Source: an uncultured Spartobacteria bacterium (GTDB taxonomy: Bacteria; Verrucomicrobiota; Verrucomicrobiae; Chthoniobacterales; UBA6821). From it: a stretch of 5,329 nucleotides of DNA. Both the position numbers and the translations under genes were made by a program. The notes under the pieces are model-generated. The model worked only from the letters and a program-made list of their open reading frames with translations. It did no database searches and had not been told where the DNA came from. Location: the NCBI GenBank assembly GCA_903919105.1, contig CAIXGT010000124.1, positions 1 through 5,329 of the forward strand. Reading direction: 5' to 3'. Of the stretch, positions 1 to 5,329 are shown piece by piece (position 1 is the stretch's first letter; every line of letters begins with the position of its first letter).

Positions 1-164
1 CGAATGAGCCGAAAAAGGATCGATGGATCACTCTAGGTGGAGAACCTGAATTGATTCGCTACAACAGTCGTCTTCCTCTCGTGGTTTATGTCCCAGCTGG
101 AGTCGAAGTCCGATATCGAATCTGGCGTGCTGAAGAGAATGTTGTGACTGCCCCAGAGGGATAA
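1..164 (+). CDS. C-terminal end of an unidentified protein (5' truncated)
   Basis: An open frame enters from the left edge (first complete codon at position 3) and ends at TAA 162-164. It gives 53 residues, beginning NEPKKDRWITLGGE and ending VVTAPEG. The other two plus-strand frames hit stops within the first 36 bases, so this is the only frame that can be a gene tail on this strand. The composition is protein-like: alternating hydrophobic and polar residues around LPLVVYVPAGVEVRYRIW suggest beta strands. I do not recognise the family, and no catalytic motif or membrane segment is visible. The stop is followed after one base by the stop codon of the convergent propeller gene, which supports a real gene end because the two frames abut neatly without overlap. 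The alternative is that this is chance open frame of about 160 bases; the upstream sequence would decide. Confidence 0.5.
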   Translation, partial: NEPKKDRWITLGGEPELIRYNSRLPLVVYVPAGVEVRYRIWRAEENVVTAPEG

Positions 165-165
165 A

Positions 166-1866
166 TCAGTTTCTTACGGCTGGTACCAATCCGTAGATGA
201 ATAATGCTCCGTCGGTGCCGACATAAACCTGACCATTGGCAACAATCGGCACAGTAAATTTGAGGGCACTATTGAGATTATCCGACTGGGACATGGTACT
301 GTTCCAAATCTCCAGAAGATCTGTGGCACGAAAAGCTCTCAGAACACTCGCATCGCGATCGATCGCCCAAACAATGACATTTTTAATTCCATTGGCTGAA
401 ATCGATGTATTGGCTCCGGGCCAGTTGTAAGTGTTTTGAGTCTGTACATCGGTTCTGACAATCCCTCCTCCATCGGTGTACCAGCTTCCGATGATGCCAT
501 TGGAGTAGGTAAATTGCTTTCCGTAATCACCCGCAGCAAAGTAGTAGAAACGATTATTAAAATAAGATGGTGTACTGAAGCCGGTCCATTCCCCGCCGTT
601 ACCTACCGCTTGATTGATGGTTTGGAGGCAATGATTAGTGTTAGAATCGAATTTTCCCATGTTGGTGGAACTCATTGAGTACATGGATCCATCCTTGCCT
701 GTCCCAAGTATATAGGTCTTGTTACCTGAAGAAATAACAACTGGGCCACAGGAACCGACATCAAGATCTGCATCATTGATGCTCTGATTGTTATAGGGGG
801 TGAAGTAATCGGACACCTTGAGTCCCCAGCCATTGGGATTGGGCGTGGTGAGGGTGGAGCTATCCGGGGAAATTTTCAGAAAACAGTCACCGTAATTGGC
901 ATCGATCGGAAACCCATGGGAATTGGTCTGAAATCCATTAAAGCTGCCGTTGCCAGTTTCTAGATAGAGGTTCCCGGCGCTATCGCTGGCCACACATCCT
1001 CCCGATTGCCAACTTCCGGCTAGTCCCCCATTGGGAGTGGTATTAAGAACGGAATTGATCGCGAGGTTAGTTGTGTTGAAACCTAAAACCCAACCGTGGT
1101 AAGGGCCATTATCACCGTGAGAGGCAAAGGCAGCATAAACAGTCCCATTCACAAGCGTGAGACCAGGACGATTCATCTGTCGTAGGGCATTGAAGTAAAC
1201 AACATTGGTCGAAACACTAATTGTATTTCTACTGATTTTAAGCGGTATCGATGCAGAGATCGAACCGTCTCCATATCCGATGACACAGGGATCATTAGTT
1301 CTGTAGTAATAGCTTCCATCGAAACCGGTTTCGGCAAATTTTAACGAGTTTAGGATTGTTCCGTTGGAGGCATTGATCTTGTAAATTGTGTAGTTGTAAT
1401 GATCGAGATTCGAATAATTAGTTTTTGCTTTGGAGAGAAGATAAAGGTTGTTCGATGCATCAATAACCGGAGTGGAGCAGATTCCGATCAGGGGTTGGAT
1501 ATCACCACTGCCAGTATCATCACTAGGTACGGGTGTACCGAAATTCGTTAAAGTTCTGCTCCAGACAACGGAGCCGTTTGTTGCATTGATGGCCGCCACG
1601 ACATTTGACTGGCTGGCAACGAAAACGAGGGAACGATTGTTGATATTTTTGACGAGGGGGGCGGCATAGATCTGCCCCTGAACAGGAACCGTGAATTTTA
1701 AGCCGAAATCCCAAGGATCAACATTATCAAGGGAGAGAATGCTTTCGTTGGTGTTGGCTCCTTGATCACTATTTCCATAACGGTAGGAAGTGACATCAAC
1801 TGCTAGCAAACTCCAGTTCACAAAAATGGCCAGAGAAGTTGCAAGCAGGGCGAAGCGATTATTCAT
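166..1866 (-). CDS. Secreted PQQ-like beta-propeller repeat protein
   Basis: This encodes 566 residues of the PQQ-binding-like (BamB/quinoprotein-type) beta-propeller superfamily. Residues 1-22 form a probable Sec signal peptide: Asn-Asn-Arg, then a hydrophobic core (FALLATSLAIFV), with likely cleavage near LLA-VDV. The protein is therefore expected in the periplasm or outside. The mature N-terminus (about 25-70: YRYGNSDQGANTNES, then DPWDFGLKFTVPVQGQIYAAPLV) is typical of one subfamily of these propellers. Blade-like strands recur at 83-102 (ending NGSVVW), 161-172, 240-247 (NGTVYAAF), 297-305 (GNLYLETG), 381-398, 437-447 and 544-560 (NGQVYVGTDGALFIYGL). Other subfamily landmarks are RPGLTLVNG (233-241), HGDNGPYHGWVLGF (250-263) and DYFTPYN (353-359). 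No dehydrogenase catalytic set is recognisable, so PQQ binding should not be assumed; the ligand is unknown. The ATG has only a weak purine-rich tract (AAAAGA) upstream. The gene lies 64 bp downstream of lepA on the same strand and could be read through from it. It is AT-richer than its neighbours. The family call is firm; the function is open. Confidence 0.88.
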   Translation of the reverse strand: MNNRFALLATSLAIFVNWSLLAVDVTSYRYGNSDQGANTNESILSLDNVDPWDFGLKFTVPVQGQIYAAPLVKNINNRSLVFVASQSNVVAAINATNGSVVWSRTLTNFGTPVPSDDTGSGDIQPLIGICSTPVIDASNNLYLLSKAKTNYSNLDHYNYTIYKINASNGTILNSLKFAETGFDGSYYYRTNDPCVIGYGDGSISASIPLKISRNTISVSTNVVYFNALRQMNRPGLTLVNGTVYAAFASHGDNGPYHGWVLGFNTTNLAINSVLNTTPNGGLAGSWQSGGCVASDSAGNLYLETGNGSFNGFQTNSHGFPIDANYGDCFLKISPDSSTLTTPNPNGWGLKVSDYFTPYNNQSINDADLDVGSCGPVVISSGNKTYILGTGKDGSMYSMSSTNMGKFDSNTNHCLQTINQAVGNGGEWTGFSTPSYFNNRFYYFAAGDYGKQFTYSNGIIGSWYTDGGGIVRTDVQTQNTYNWPGANTSISANGIKNVIVWAIDRDASVLRAFRATDLLEIWNSTMSQSDNLNSALKFTVPIVANGQVYVGTDGALFIYGLVPAVRN

Positions 1867-1888
1867 ATTTCTTTTACATGAACATTTA

Positions 1889-1915
1889 TCGATTCCCTGA
1901 CAAGGAAATTATCGA
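1889..1915 (-). other. Imperfect hairpin between lepA and the propeller gene
   Basis: The 64-bp gap contains an imperfect inverted repeat. On the minus strand TCGAT pairs with ATCGA, and inside it, after a 3-base bulge, TTCC pairs with GGGA (one G-T pair) around the loop TTGTCA. No run of T follows in the minus direction, so it does not look like a standard intrinsic terminator of lepA. It could be a weak pause or processing site, or chance. No convincing -35/-10 pair was found here for the propeller gene, although GATAAT (minus strand, 1908-1913) would serve as a -10 box without a matching -35. Confidence 0.2.
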
Positions 1916-1930
1916 ATGAAGTGGGTCTAA

Positions 1931-3724
1931 CTAGTTGGTCTTCAGAACCTCAATGAAAGCCTCTTGGGGAATGTTTACTTGTCCGATCGCCTTCATGCGT
2001 TTCTTACCCTCTTTCTGTTTTTCAAGGAGCTTACGTTTGCGGGTAATGTCGCCGCCGTAGCATTTGGCGGTCACGTTTTTACGCATGGCGCCGATGCTCT
2101 CACGGGCCACGATCTTGCCGCCGACGGCAGCTTGGATAGCTACCTGATACATCTGGGTGGGGATAACATCCTTAAGCTTAGTGGCGAGGGAGCGGCCGCG
2201 ACCTTCGGCCTTGTCGCGATGGACGATGCTGGAGAAGGCATCCACGGGCTCTCCGTTTACCAGCATCTCGAGCTTGACCATACGATCGGCCCGGTAGCCA
2301 GCGGGTTCGTAATCGAGCGATCCGTAGCCCCGGGTGACGGATTTGATCTTGTCGTGGAAGTCGACAAGGATTTCGTTGAGAGGGAGGACGGCGGTGATCA
2401 TGACCCGGCGGGTATCGATCGAGTCGGTGCTCTCCACAATCCCGCGTTTGTCCATCATGATCTGCATGATGTCGCCGATATTCTCGTTTGGAATCATGAC
2501 GAAGCACTTCACGACAGGCTCGCGGATTTCTTCAACGACACTCATGTCGGGAAGATTGGCGGGGTTGTCGACCATGAGGGTTTCTCCGTTGGTCTTCACC
2601 ACCTCATAGACGACGCTCGGATAGGTCGCGATGATATCCATGTCGTATTCACGGCGGAGGCGCTCGACGATGATCTCCATGTGAAGGAGTCCCAGGAAGC
2701 CGCATCGAAAGCCGAACCCAAGGGCGACGGAGCTCTCGGGCATGTAGTTGAATGCGGCGTCGTTGATCTGGAGCTTGCCCATGGCGGTCTTGAGTTGCTC
2801 GAAGTCGGCAGTATTGATCGGATAGATTCCACTGAAGACCATCGGCTGAACTTCCTTGAATCCGGGGAGGGGTTCGGAGGCGGGCTTTTTGGTGTCGGTC
2901 AGCGTATCGCCGATCTTGATCTCGGCGGTGCTCTTGATGTTGCCGATGAAGTAGCCGACATCACCCGGAGCCATCGCCCCCGTGGCCGTCATCTTCGGGG
3001 TGAAGATGCCAACCTCCTTCACCTCATAGGACTGGTTGGTCGACATGAGCTTCACTTGGGTGCCGGCCTTGAGGTTTCCCGAGAAAACCCGGATATAGCT
3101 GACAACGCCGCGGTAAGTATCGAAGAGCGAATCGAAGACGAGGGCTCTCAGCGTACCGTCTCCCTCCGGTGGTGGGGGGACACGATGAACGACCGCCTCC
3201 AGGATATCGACAATTCCGATGCCGGCCTTGGCGCTAGCGGGAATCGCCTCCTCGGCAGGGATGGCCAGAAGGTCCTCCAATTGTTTTTTGACCGTTGGTA
3301 GATCCGCATTCGGCAGGTCGATTTTGTTAATGACCGGAATGATCGTCAGCCCCTGTTTATGGGCGAGATGGATGTTGGCCATGGTCTGTGCCTCGACACC
3401 CTGAGCCGCATCCACAACAAGAATGGCACCCTCACAGGCGGCAAGGCTACGGGAGACCTCGTAAGCAAAATCCACGTGGCCGGGAGTATCCATGAGATTG
3501 AGCGTGTATTGCTGACCATCCTTGGCCAGATACTGCATGGATACCGGGTGAGATTTGATGGTGATCCCGCGTTCCCTCTCCAAGTCCATGGAGTCCAGGA
3601 CCTGTTCTTGCTTGTCCCGGTTGGCGATCGTATTAGTGACCTCAAGAAGCCGGTCCGAAAGGGTGGTCTTCCCGTGATCGATATGGGCAATGATGCAAAA
3701 GTTGCGGGTATTCTGAACGGACAT
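1931..3724 (-). CDS. lepA: Elongation factor 4 (LepA), ribosome-associated GTPase
   Basis: This encodes 597 residues, essentially the same length as E. coli LepA (599), and is collinear with it throughout. EF4 is a translational GTPase that binds the 70S ribosome; back-translocation and a role in initiation or ribosome biogenesis have both been proposed. The G domain shows all signatures: G1 AHIDHGKT (13-20), G2 RGIT (52-55), G3 DTPGH (79-83, with the catalytic-type His83), G4 NKID (133-136) and G5 SAK (164-166). Domain II follows at about 188-275, and the EF-G domain III-like part (with GFGFRCGFLGLLHMEI at 336-351) at about 290-370. The EF-G domain V-like part is at about 400-480. The LepA-specific C-terminal domain runs to the end, with its KCYGGDITRKRKLLEKQKEGKK signature around 554-575. 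LepA lacks EF-G domain IV, as expected here. The ATG at 3722-3724 fits the family N-terminus, where the G1 motif starts at about residue 13. No Shine-Dalgarno sits at the usual distance: the nearest GAGGA is about 17 bases upstream. No key residue is missing. Confidence 0.98.
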   Translation of the reverse strand: MSVQNTRNFCIIAHIDHGKTTLSDRLLEVTNTIANRDKQEQVLDSMDLERERGITIKSHPVSMQYLAKDGQQYTLNLMDTPGHVDFAYEVSRSLAACEGAILVVDAAQGVEAQTMANIHLAHKQGLTIIPVINKIDLPNADLPTVKKQLEDLLAIPAEEAIPASAKAGIGIVDILEAVVHRVPPPPEGDGTLRALVFDSLFDTYRGVVSYIRVFSGNLKAGTQVKLMSTNQSYEVKEVGIFTPKMTATGAMAPGDVGYFIGNIKSTAEIKIGDTLTDTKKPASEPLPGFKEVQPMVFSGIYPINTADFEQLKTAMGKLQINDAAFNYMPESSVALGFGFRCGFLGLLHMEIIVERLRREYDMDIIATYPSVVYEVVKTNGETLMVDNPANLPDMSVVEEIREPVVKCFVMIPNENIGDIMQIMMDKRGIVESTDSIDTRRVMITAVLPLNEILVDFHDKIKSVTRGYGSLDYEPAGYRADRMVKLEMLVNGEPVDAFSSIVHRDKAEGRGRSLATKLKDVIPTQMYQVAIQAAVGGKIVARESIGAMRKNVTAKCYGGDITRKRKLLEKQKEGKKRMKAIGQVNIPQEAFIEVLKTN

Positions 3725-3736
3725 GGGCAGTCGGTT

Positions 3737-3765
3737 AATATCCTCGACTGACGGAACAGGGTCAA
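3737..3765 (-). promoter_or_regulatory. Candidate lepA promoter, almost abutting the start codon
   Basis: Read on the minus strand, TTGACC (3765-3760, 5 of 6 to the sigma70 -35 consensus) is followed after 17 bases by GATATT (3742-3737, 4 of 6 to TATAAT). Only 12 bases separate the end of the -10 box from the lepA ATG. A start point about 7 bases downstream of the -10 would give a 5' leader of only about five bases. That agrees with the lack of a well-placed Shine-Dalgarno. TATTAA, overlapping two bases downstream with a 19-base spacer, is an alternative -10. This is inferred from consensus matching only. Confidence 0.4.
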
Positions 3766-3791
3766 TGCTCTTGGTGTTTTTGGAAGAAGGA

Positions 3792-3806
3792 ATGATTTTT
3801 AATCAT
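3792..3806. repeat. Perfect 15-bp inverted repeat in the divergent promoter region
   Basis: ATGATT-TTT-AATCAT is a perfect 6-bp inverted repeat with a 3-base centre. It lies about midway between the divergent starts of lepA (3724) and the small membrane-protein gene (3861). Its right half contains TTTAAT (3798-3803), which matches a -10 box at 5 of 6 positions for rightward transcription, but the -35 position at 17-bp spacing (3775-3780, TGTTTT) is poor. It could be an operator or a symmetric AT-rich promoter element. With only 6-bp arms in AT-rich DNA, chance is a real possibility. Confidence 0.3.
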
Positions 3807-3845
3807 GAGTTTGATCTTTGAACTTGATTCCTAACACAACGAAAC

Positions 3846-3851
3846 AGAGGG
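3846..3851 (+). promoter_or_regulatory. Ribosome binding site favouring the ATG at 3861
   Basis: AGAGGG lies 9 bases before ATG 3861, an acceptable Shine-Dalgarno distance, but only 3 bases before the in-frame TTG at 3855, which is too close. This supports starting the downstream gene at the ATG (191 residues) rather than the TTG (193 residues). Confidence 0.5.
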
Positions 3852-3860
3852 TTCTTGGAG

Positions 3861-4436
3861 ATGAGCGATAACGATGAGTCTTCCAGCCGTTCCAAGGCTT
3901 GGATCTGGTTATTGGTACTGGTTCTGATCACGCTTCTTTCCGTTCCTTTCTTGTCGATGGGGGTAGCTTTGACAAAGTCAGGATTATCGATGGTCCTTGG
4001 GCGGGACAAAAAATCCAATACTCTCCAGAATGCCAAGATCCCTGATGGGAGCGCCCAGGATTCCAATGATCTGGGCGGATTAAGGGCTATGCTTGAGAAG
4101 GCCGCTGCCGGTGTGATCAAGCTACCTCAGTTAAAATACAAAATTAAAGAGGTCCAGATTCAGGCCCCTCCGGCATCGATAGCCAAAGCGACAAATGAGA
4201 TTCACGCATTATTGACCGATCGCCATCTTCAATACGTTGAAGGTATTGAGAATGACCGCATCAGAATCATTGTGATTATTTCAAGCAAGGAGTGGCCTGA
4301 TCTTTCAGGAAGTCTTCAAGTGGCGGCTCAGAAGGACGGTTTTGTTTATCATGGACCTAGCCAGACTGCCACGGTCGGTGATCAAGCTGACTCCATGGTT
4401 GCAGAGATTGAGATTGTTAAGAGGCAGGTTGATTAG
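3861..4436 (+). CDS. Small single-pass membrane protein of unknown function
   Basis: This encodes 191 residues and I do not recognise a family. A short polar N-terminus (SDNDESSSRSK) precedes one strong hydrophobic segment at about 13-37 (WIWLLVLVLITLLSVPFLSMG). The basic stretch KSGLSMVLGRDKKS follows directly. By the positive-inside rule this would favour a cytoplasmic C-terminus, whereas an uncleaved signal-anchor would place it outside, so topology is unsettled. Residues 50-75 are polar linker. From about 92 to 190 the hydrophobic pattern suggests strand-helix-strand-strand-helix-strand-strand: YKIKEVQIQA, then ASIAKATNEIHALL, QYVEGI, RIRIIVII, WPDLSGSLQVAAQKDG, FVYHG and AEIEIVKR. The order resembles membrane-anchored DUF4349-type or ferredoxin-like extracytoplasmic domains, but that is a pattern impression only. 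There are no cysteines and no catalytic motif. The gene is divergent from lepA and lies 131 bp upstream of trpA in the same direction. The coding frame is uninterrupted and has a usable RBS, so I consider the gene real. Confidence 0.78.
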   Translation: MSDNDESSSRSKAWIWLLVLVLITLLSVPFLSMGVALTKSGLSMVLGRDKKSNTLQNAKIPDGSAQDSNDLGGLRAMLEKAAAGVIKLPQLKYKIKEVQIQAPPASIAKATNEIHALLTDRHLQYVEGIENDRIRIIVIISSKEWPDLSGSLQVAAQKDGFVYHGPSQTATVGDQADSMVAEIEIVKRQVD

Positions 4437-4479
4437 AGGCGGACAATCCTTCTATTACCTTTCCATTATTCATGATATA

Positions 4480-4504
4480 TATTATCTGTAGTTATTGAAA
4501 TAAC
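4480..4504 (+). promoter_or_regulatory. AT-rich -10-like box and small hairpin upstream of trpA
   Basis: The 131-bp gap 4437-4567 contains an AT-rich tract. TATTAT at 4480-4485 matches a -10 box at 5 of 6 positions but has no good -35. It is followed by the inverted repeat GTTATT-GA-AATAAC at 4491-4504, which can fold as a 5-bp stem with a TGAA tetraloop. No T-run follows, so it is not a standard terminator for the upstream gene. No leader peptide with tandem Trp codons and no T-box-like element is apparent, so trp attenuation is not supported here. Confidence 0.2.
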
Positions 4505-4525
4505 AGAGGACACAGGAGCCAAGGG

Positions 4526-4554
4526 TTGTCACTAGCGTCATTTCAGCCTTTGAT
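4526..4554 (+). promoter_or_regulatory. Weak candidate trpA promoter
   Basis: TTGTCA (4526-4531, 5 of 6 to -35) is followed after 17 bases by TTTGAT (4549-4554, 4 of 6 to -10). The ATG follows 13 bases later. As with lepA, this would place the transcript start nearly at the start codon. The weak AGAG at 4556-4559, 8 bases before the ATG, would then lie outside or at the edge of the mRNA. The two readings (short-leader promoter, or AGAG as ribosome binding site on a longer transcript) compete. Confidence 0.25.
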
Positions 4555-4567
4555 CAGAGTCTTTATC

Positions 4568-5329
4568 ATGAATAGCGAGAACCGAATCGACACACTCTTT
4601 GCCCGACTGAAGTCAGAGGCAAAACCTGCCATGATTGCCTACATCACCGGCGGCGATCCTACCCTTGCCGCCTCAGCCAAGATTGCTCTCGAGATGGAAA
4701 AGGCCGGAGTTGATCTCCTGGAACTTGGGATTCCTTTCTCCGACCCGCTTGCCGATGGCGCCACCATCCAGATGGCAGCCGGACGTGCCCTTGCCGCGGG
4801 CGCCTCGGTCCCCGGTATCCTCGAACTTGTCCGTGAGATCCGCAAGACCAGCCAAATTCCGATCGTCCTGTTTGCTTACCTGAACCCCGTCTACATCTAT
4901 GGTTTTGAGAAGTTCCAGCATGATGCGGCCGCCGCCGGCGCCGATGGATTGCTTCTTCTGGATCTTCCTCCTCAGGAAGCCGCCAGGAATACCGAACTAG
5001 CATCAGCTCACGGATTAAAATCAATCCGTCTGATTGCCCCGACGACGCCTCCGGAGCGCCTCAAGGAGATCACCGATACCGCCGAGGGATTCATCTACTA
5101 TGTCTCCCGTGAAGGAGTCACCGGCGAGCAGACCAGCCTCTCGACCGATATTGCCGAACGTGTTAATGCCATCCGTGCCCTCACCAGTGTGCCCGTGGCT
5201 GTGGGATTCGGAATCTCGAATCCAGAGCAGGCCGCCACCGTGGCAGGTCTTGCAGATGGAGTTGTCGTCGGCAGCGCCATCGTCCGTCAGATTGCGGAGA
5301 TCGGCGACAGCCCGGAGCTTCCCGCCAAG
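4568..5329 (+). CDS. trpA: Tryptophan synthase alpha subunit (3' end cut by window edge)
   Basis: An open frame of 254 codons runs from ATG 4568 to the last base without a stop. TrpA cleaves indole-3-glycerol phosphate to indole and glyceraldehyde 3-phosphate and channels the indole to TrpB in the cytoplasmic alpha2-beta2 complex. The TIM-barrel landmarks are intact. TGGDP is at 27-31 and LLELGIPFSDPLADG at 50-64, containing the two catalytic acids Glu52 and Asp63 (E. coli Glu49 and Asp60). FAYLNPV is at 102-108, and loop 6 SREGVTGE at 180-187. The phosphate-binding strands are GFGIS at 213-217 and GSAIV at 235-239. The family is usually about 260-270 residues, so perhaps 10-20 residues are missing. 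The start at 4568 gives NRIDTLFARLK, matching the usual N-terminal helix; the ATG at 4631 would remove that helix. TrpB would normally lie directly upstream, but here the upstream neighbour is an unrelated membrane protein 131 bp away. The gene is GC-rich like lepA and shows no sign of transfer or decay. Confidence 0.96.
   Translation, partial: MNSENRIDTLFARLKSEAKPAMIAYITGGDPTLAASAKIALEMEKAGVDLLELGIPFSDPLADGATIQMAAGRALAAGASVPGILELVREIRKTSQIPIVLFAYLNPVYIYGFEKFQHDAAAAGADGLLLLDLPPQEAARNTELASAHGLKSIRLIAPTTPPERLKEITDTAEGFIYYVSREGVTGEQTSLSTDIAERVNAIRALTSVPVAVGFGISNPEQAATVAGLADGVVVGSAIVRQIAEIGDSPELPAK

Noticed and set aside
355..366. Perfect 12-bp palindrome GCGATCGATCGC
   Set aside because: It lies inside the propeller coding sequence, where it encodes AIDRDA in frame. 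GATCGAT-type words recur in this window, so a regulatory or recombination role is not supported.
166..1866. PQQ-dependent dehydrogenase or BamB identity for the propeller protein
   Set aside because: The blade pattern fits the superfamily, but no quinoprotein dehydrogenase active-site set is recognisable. The N-terminus and landmarks fit a different subfamily from BamB, and there is no lipobox cysteine in the signal peptide.
1964..3301. Long 445-codon open frame on the plus strand opposite lepA
   Set aside because: It lies entirely antisense to an unambiguous full-length lepA. Its Asp/Gly/His/Leu-rich translation is the usual shadow of a GC-biased gene, and no domain is visible.
3346..3765. 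139-codon minus-strand frame covering the lepA start in another frame
   Set aside because: It is out of frame with the lepA G1, G2 and G3 motifs, and its Pro/Arg/Ser-rich translation shows no family features. It is a shadow.
3803..4120. 105-codon minus-strand frame opposite the small membrane-protein gene
   Set aside because: The plus-strand frame is longer, has a coherent membrane segment and soluble domain, and has a usable ribosome binding site. The minus frame has none of these.
4437..4567. trp attenuator or T-box riboswitch ahead of trpA
   Set aside because: There is no short leader frame with tandem TGG codons, no terminator/antiterminator pair with a T-run, and no recognisable T-box core in the 131 bases.
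4659..5024. Minus-strand frames opposite trpA (up to 121 codons)
   Set aside because: They are antisense to a gene with intact TrpA catalytic motifs. The Arg/Pro-rich translation is typical of the complement of GC-rich coding sequence.

Overview
The window is a piece of bacterial chromosome with ordinary gene density. It holds three genes I can name or place in a family (a PQQ-like beta-propeller protein, lepA and trpA), one small uncharacterised membrane protein, and the last codons of an unidentified gene. The proteins are clearly bacterial. The beta-propeller subfamily, the moderate and uneven GC content and the general character of LepA and TrpA would fit a Verrucomicrobiota-like (PVC) or similar Gram-negative bacterium. 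That placement is an impression and not a demonstrated assignment.

Layout, left to right. Positions 1-164 carry the 3' end of a plus-strand gene whose stop lies one base from the stop of the next gene, which runs the opposite way. Positions 166-1866 (minus) encode a 566-residue exported PQQ-like beta-propeller protein. After a 64-bp gap, 1931-3724 (minus) encode full-length LepA/EF4, the ribosome-associated translational GTPase. A 136-bp divergent intergenic region contains a plausible lepA promoter very close to its start codon and a perfect 15-bp inverted repeat. Positions 3861-4436 (plus) encode a 191-residue protein with one membrane segment and a soluble alpha/beta domain. After a 131-bp gap, 4568 to the window end encode tryptophan synthase alpha subunit, cut off shortly before its natural C-terminus. 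No gene-free stretch exceeds 300 bases.

The genes do not form an evident pathway. LepA (translation) and TrpA (tryptophan biosynthesis) are housekeeping genes. The propeller protein is probably an envelope protein of unknown substrate, and it looks compositionally different (AT-richer, Asn/Ser/Thr-rich) from lepA and trpA. trpA is not preceded by trpB, so any trp operon is either split or continues downstream.

I saw no tRNA, rRNA, CRISPR array, insertion sequence, phage gene or defence system. I found no convincing undescribed system. The items most worth a second look are the unknown membrane protein upstream of trpA, the probably leaderless or near-leaderless lepA start, the palindrome in the divergent promoter region, and the extra cysteines in the propeller protein.
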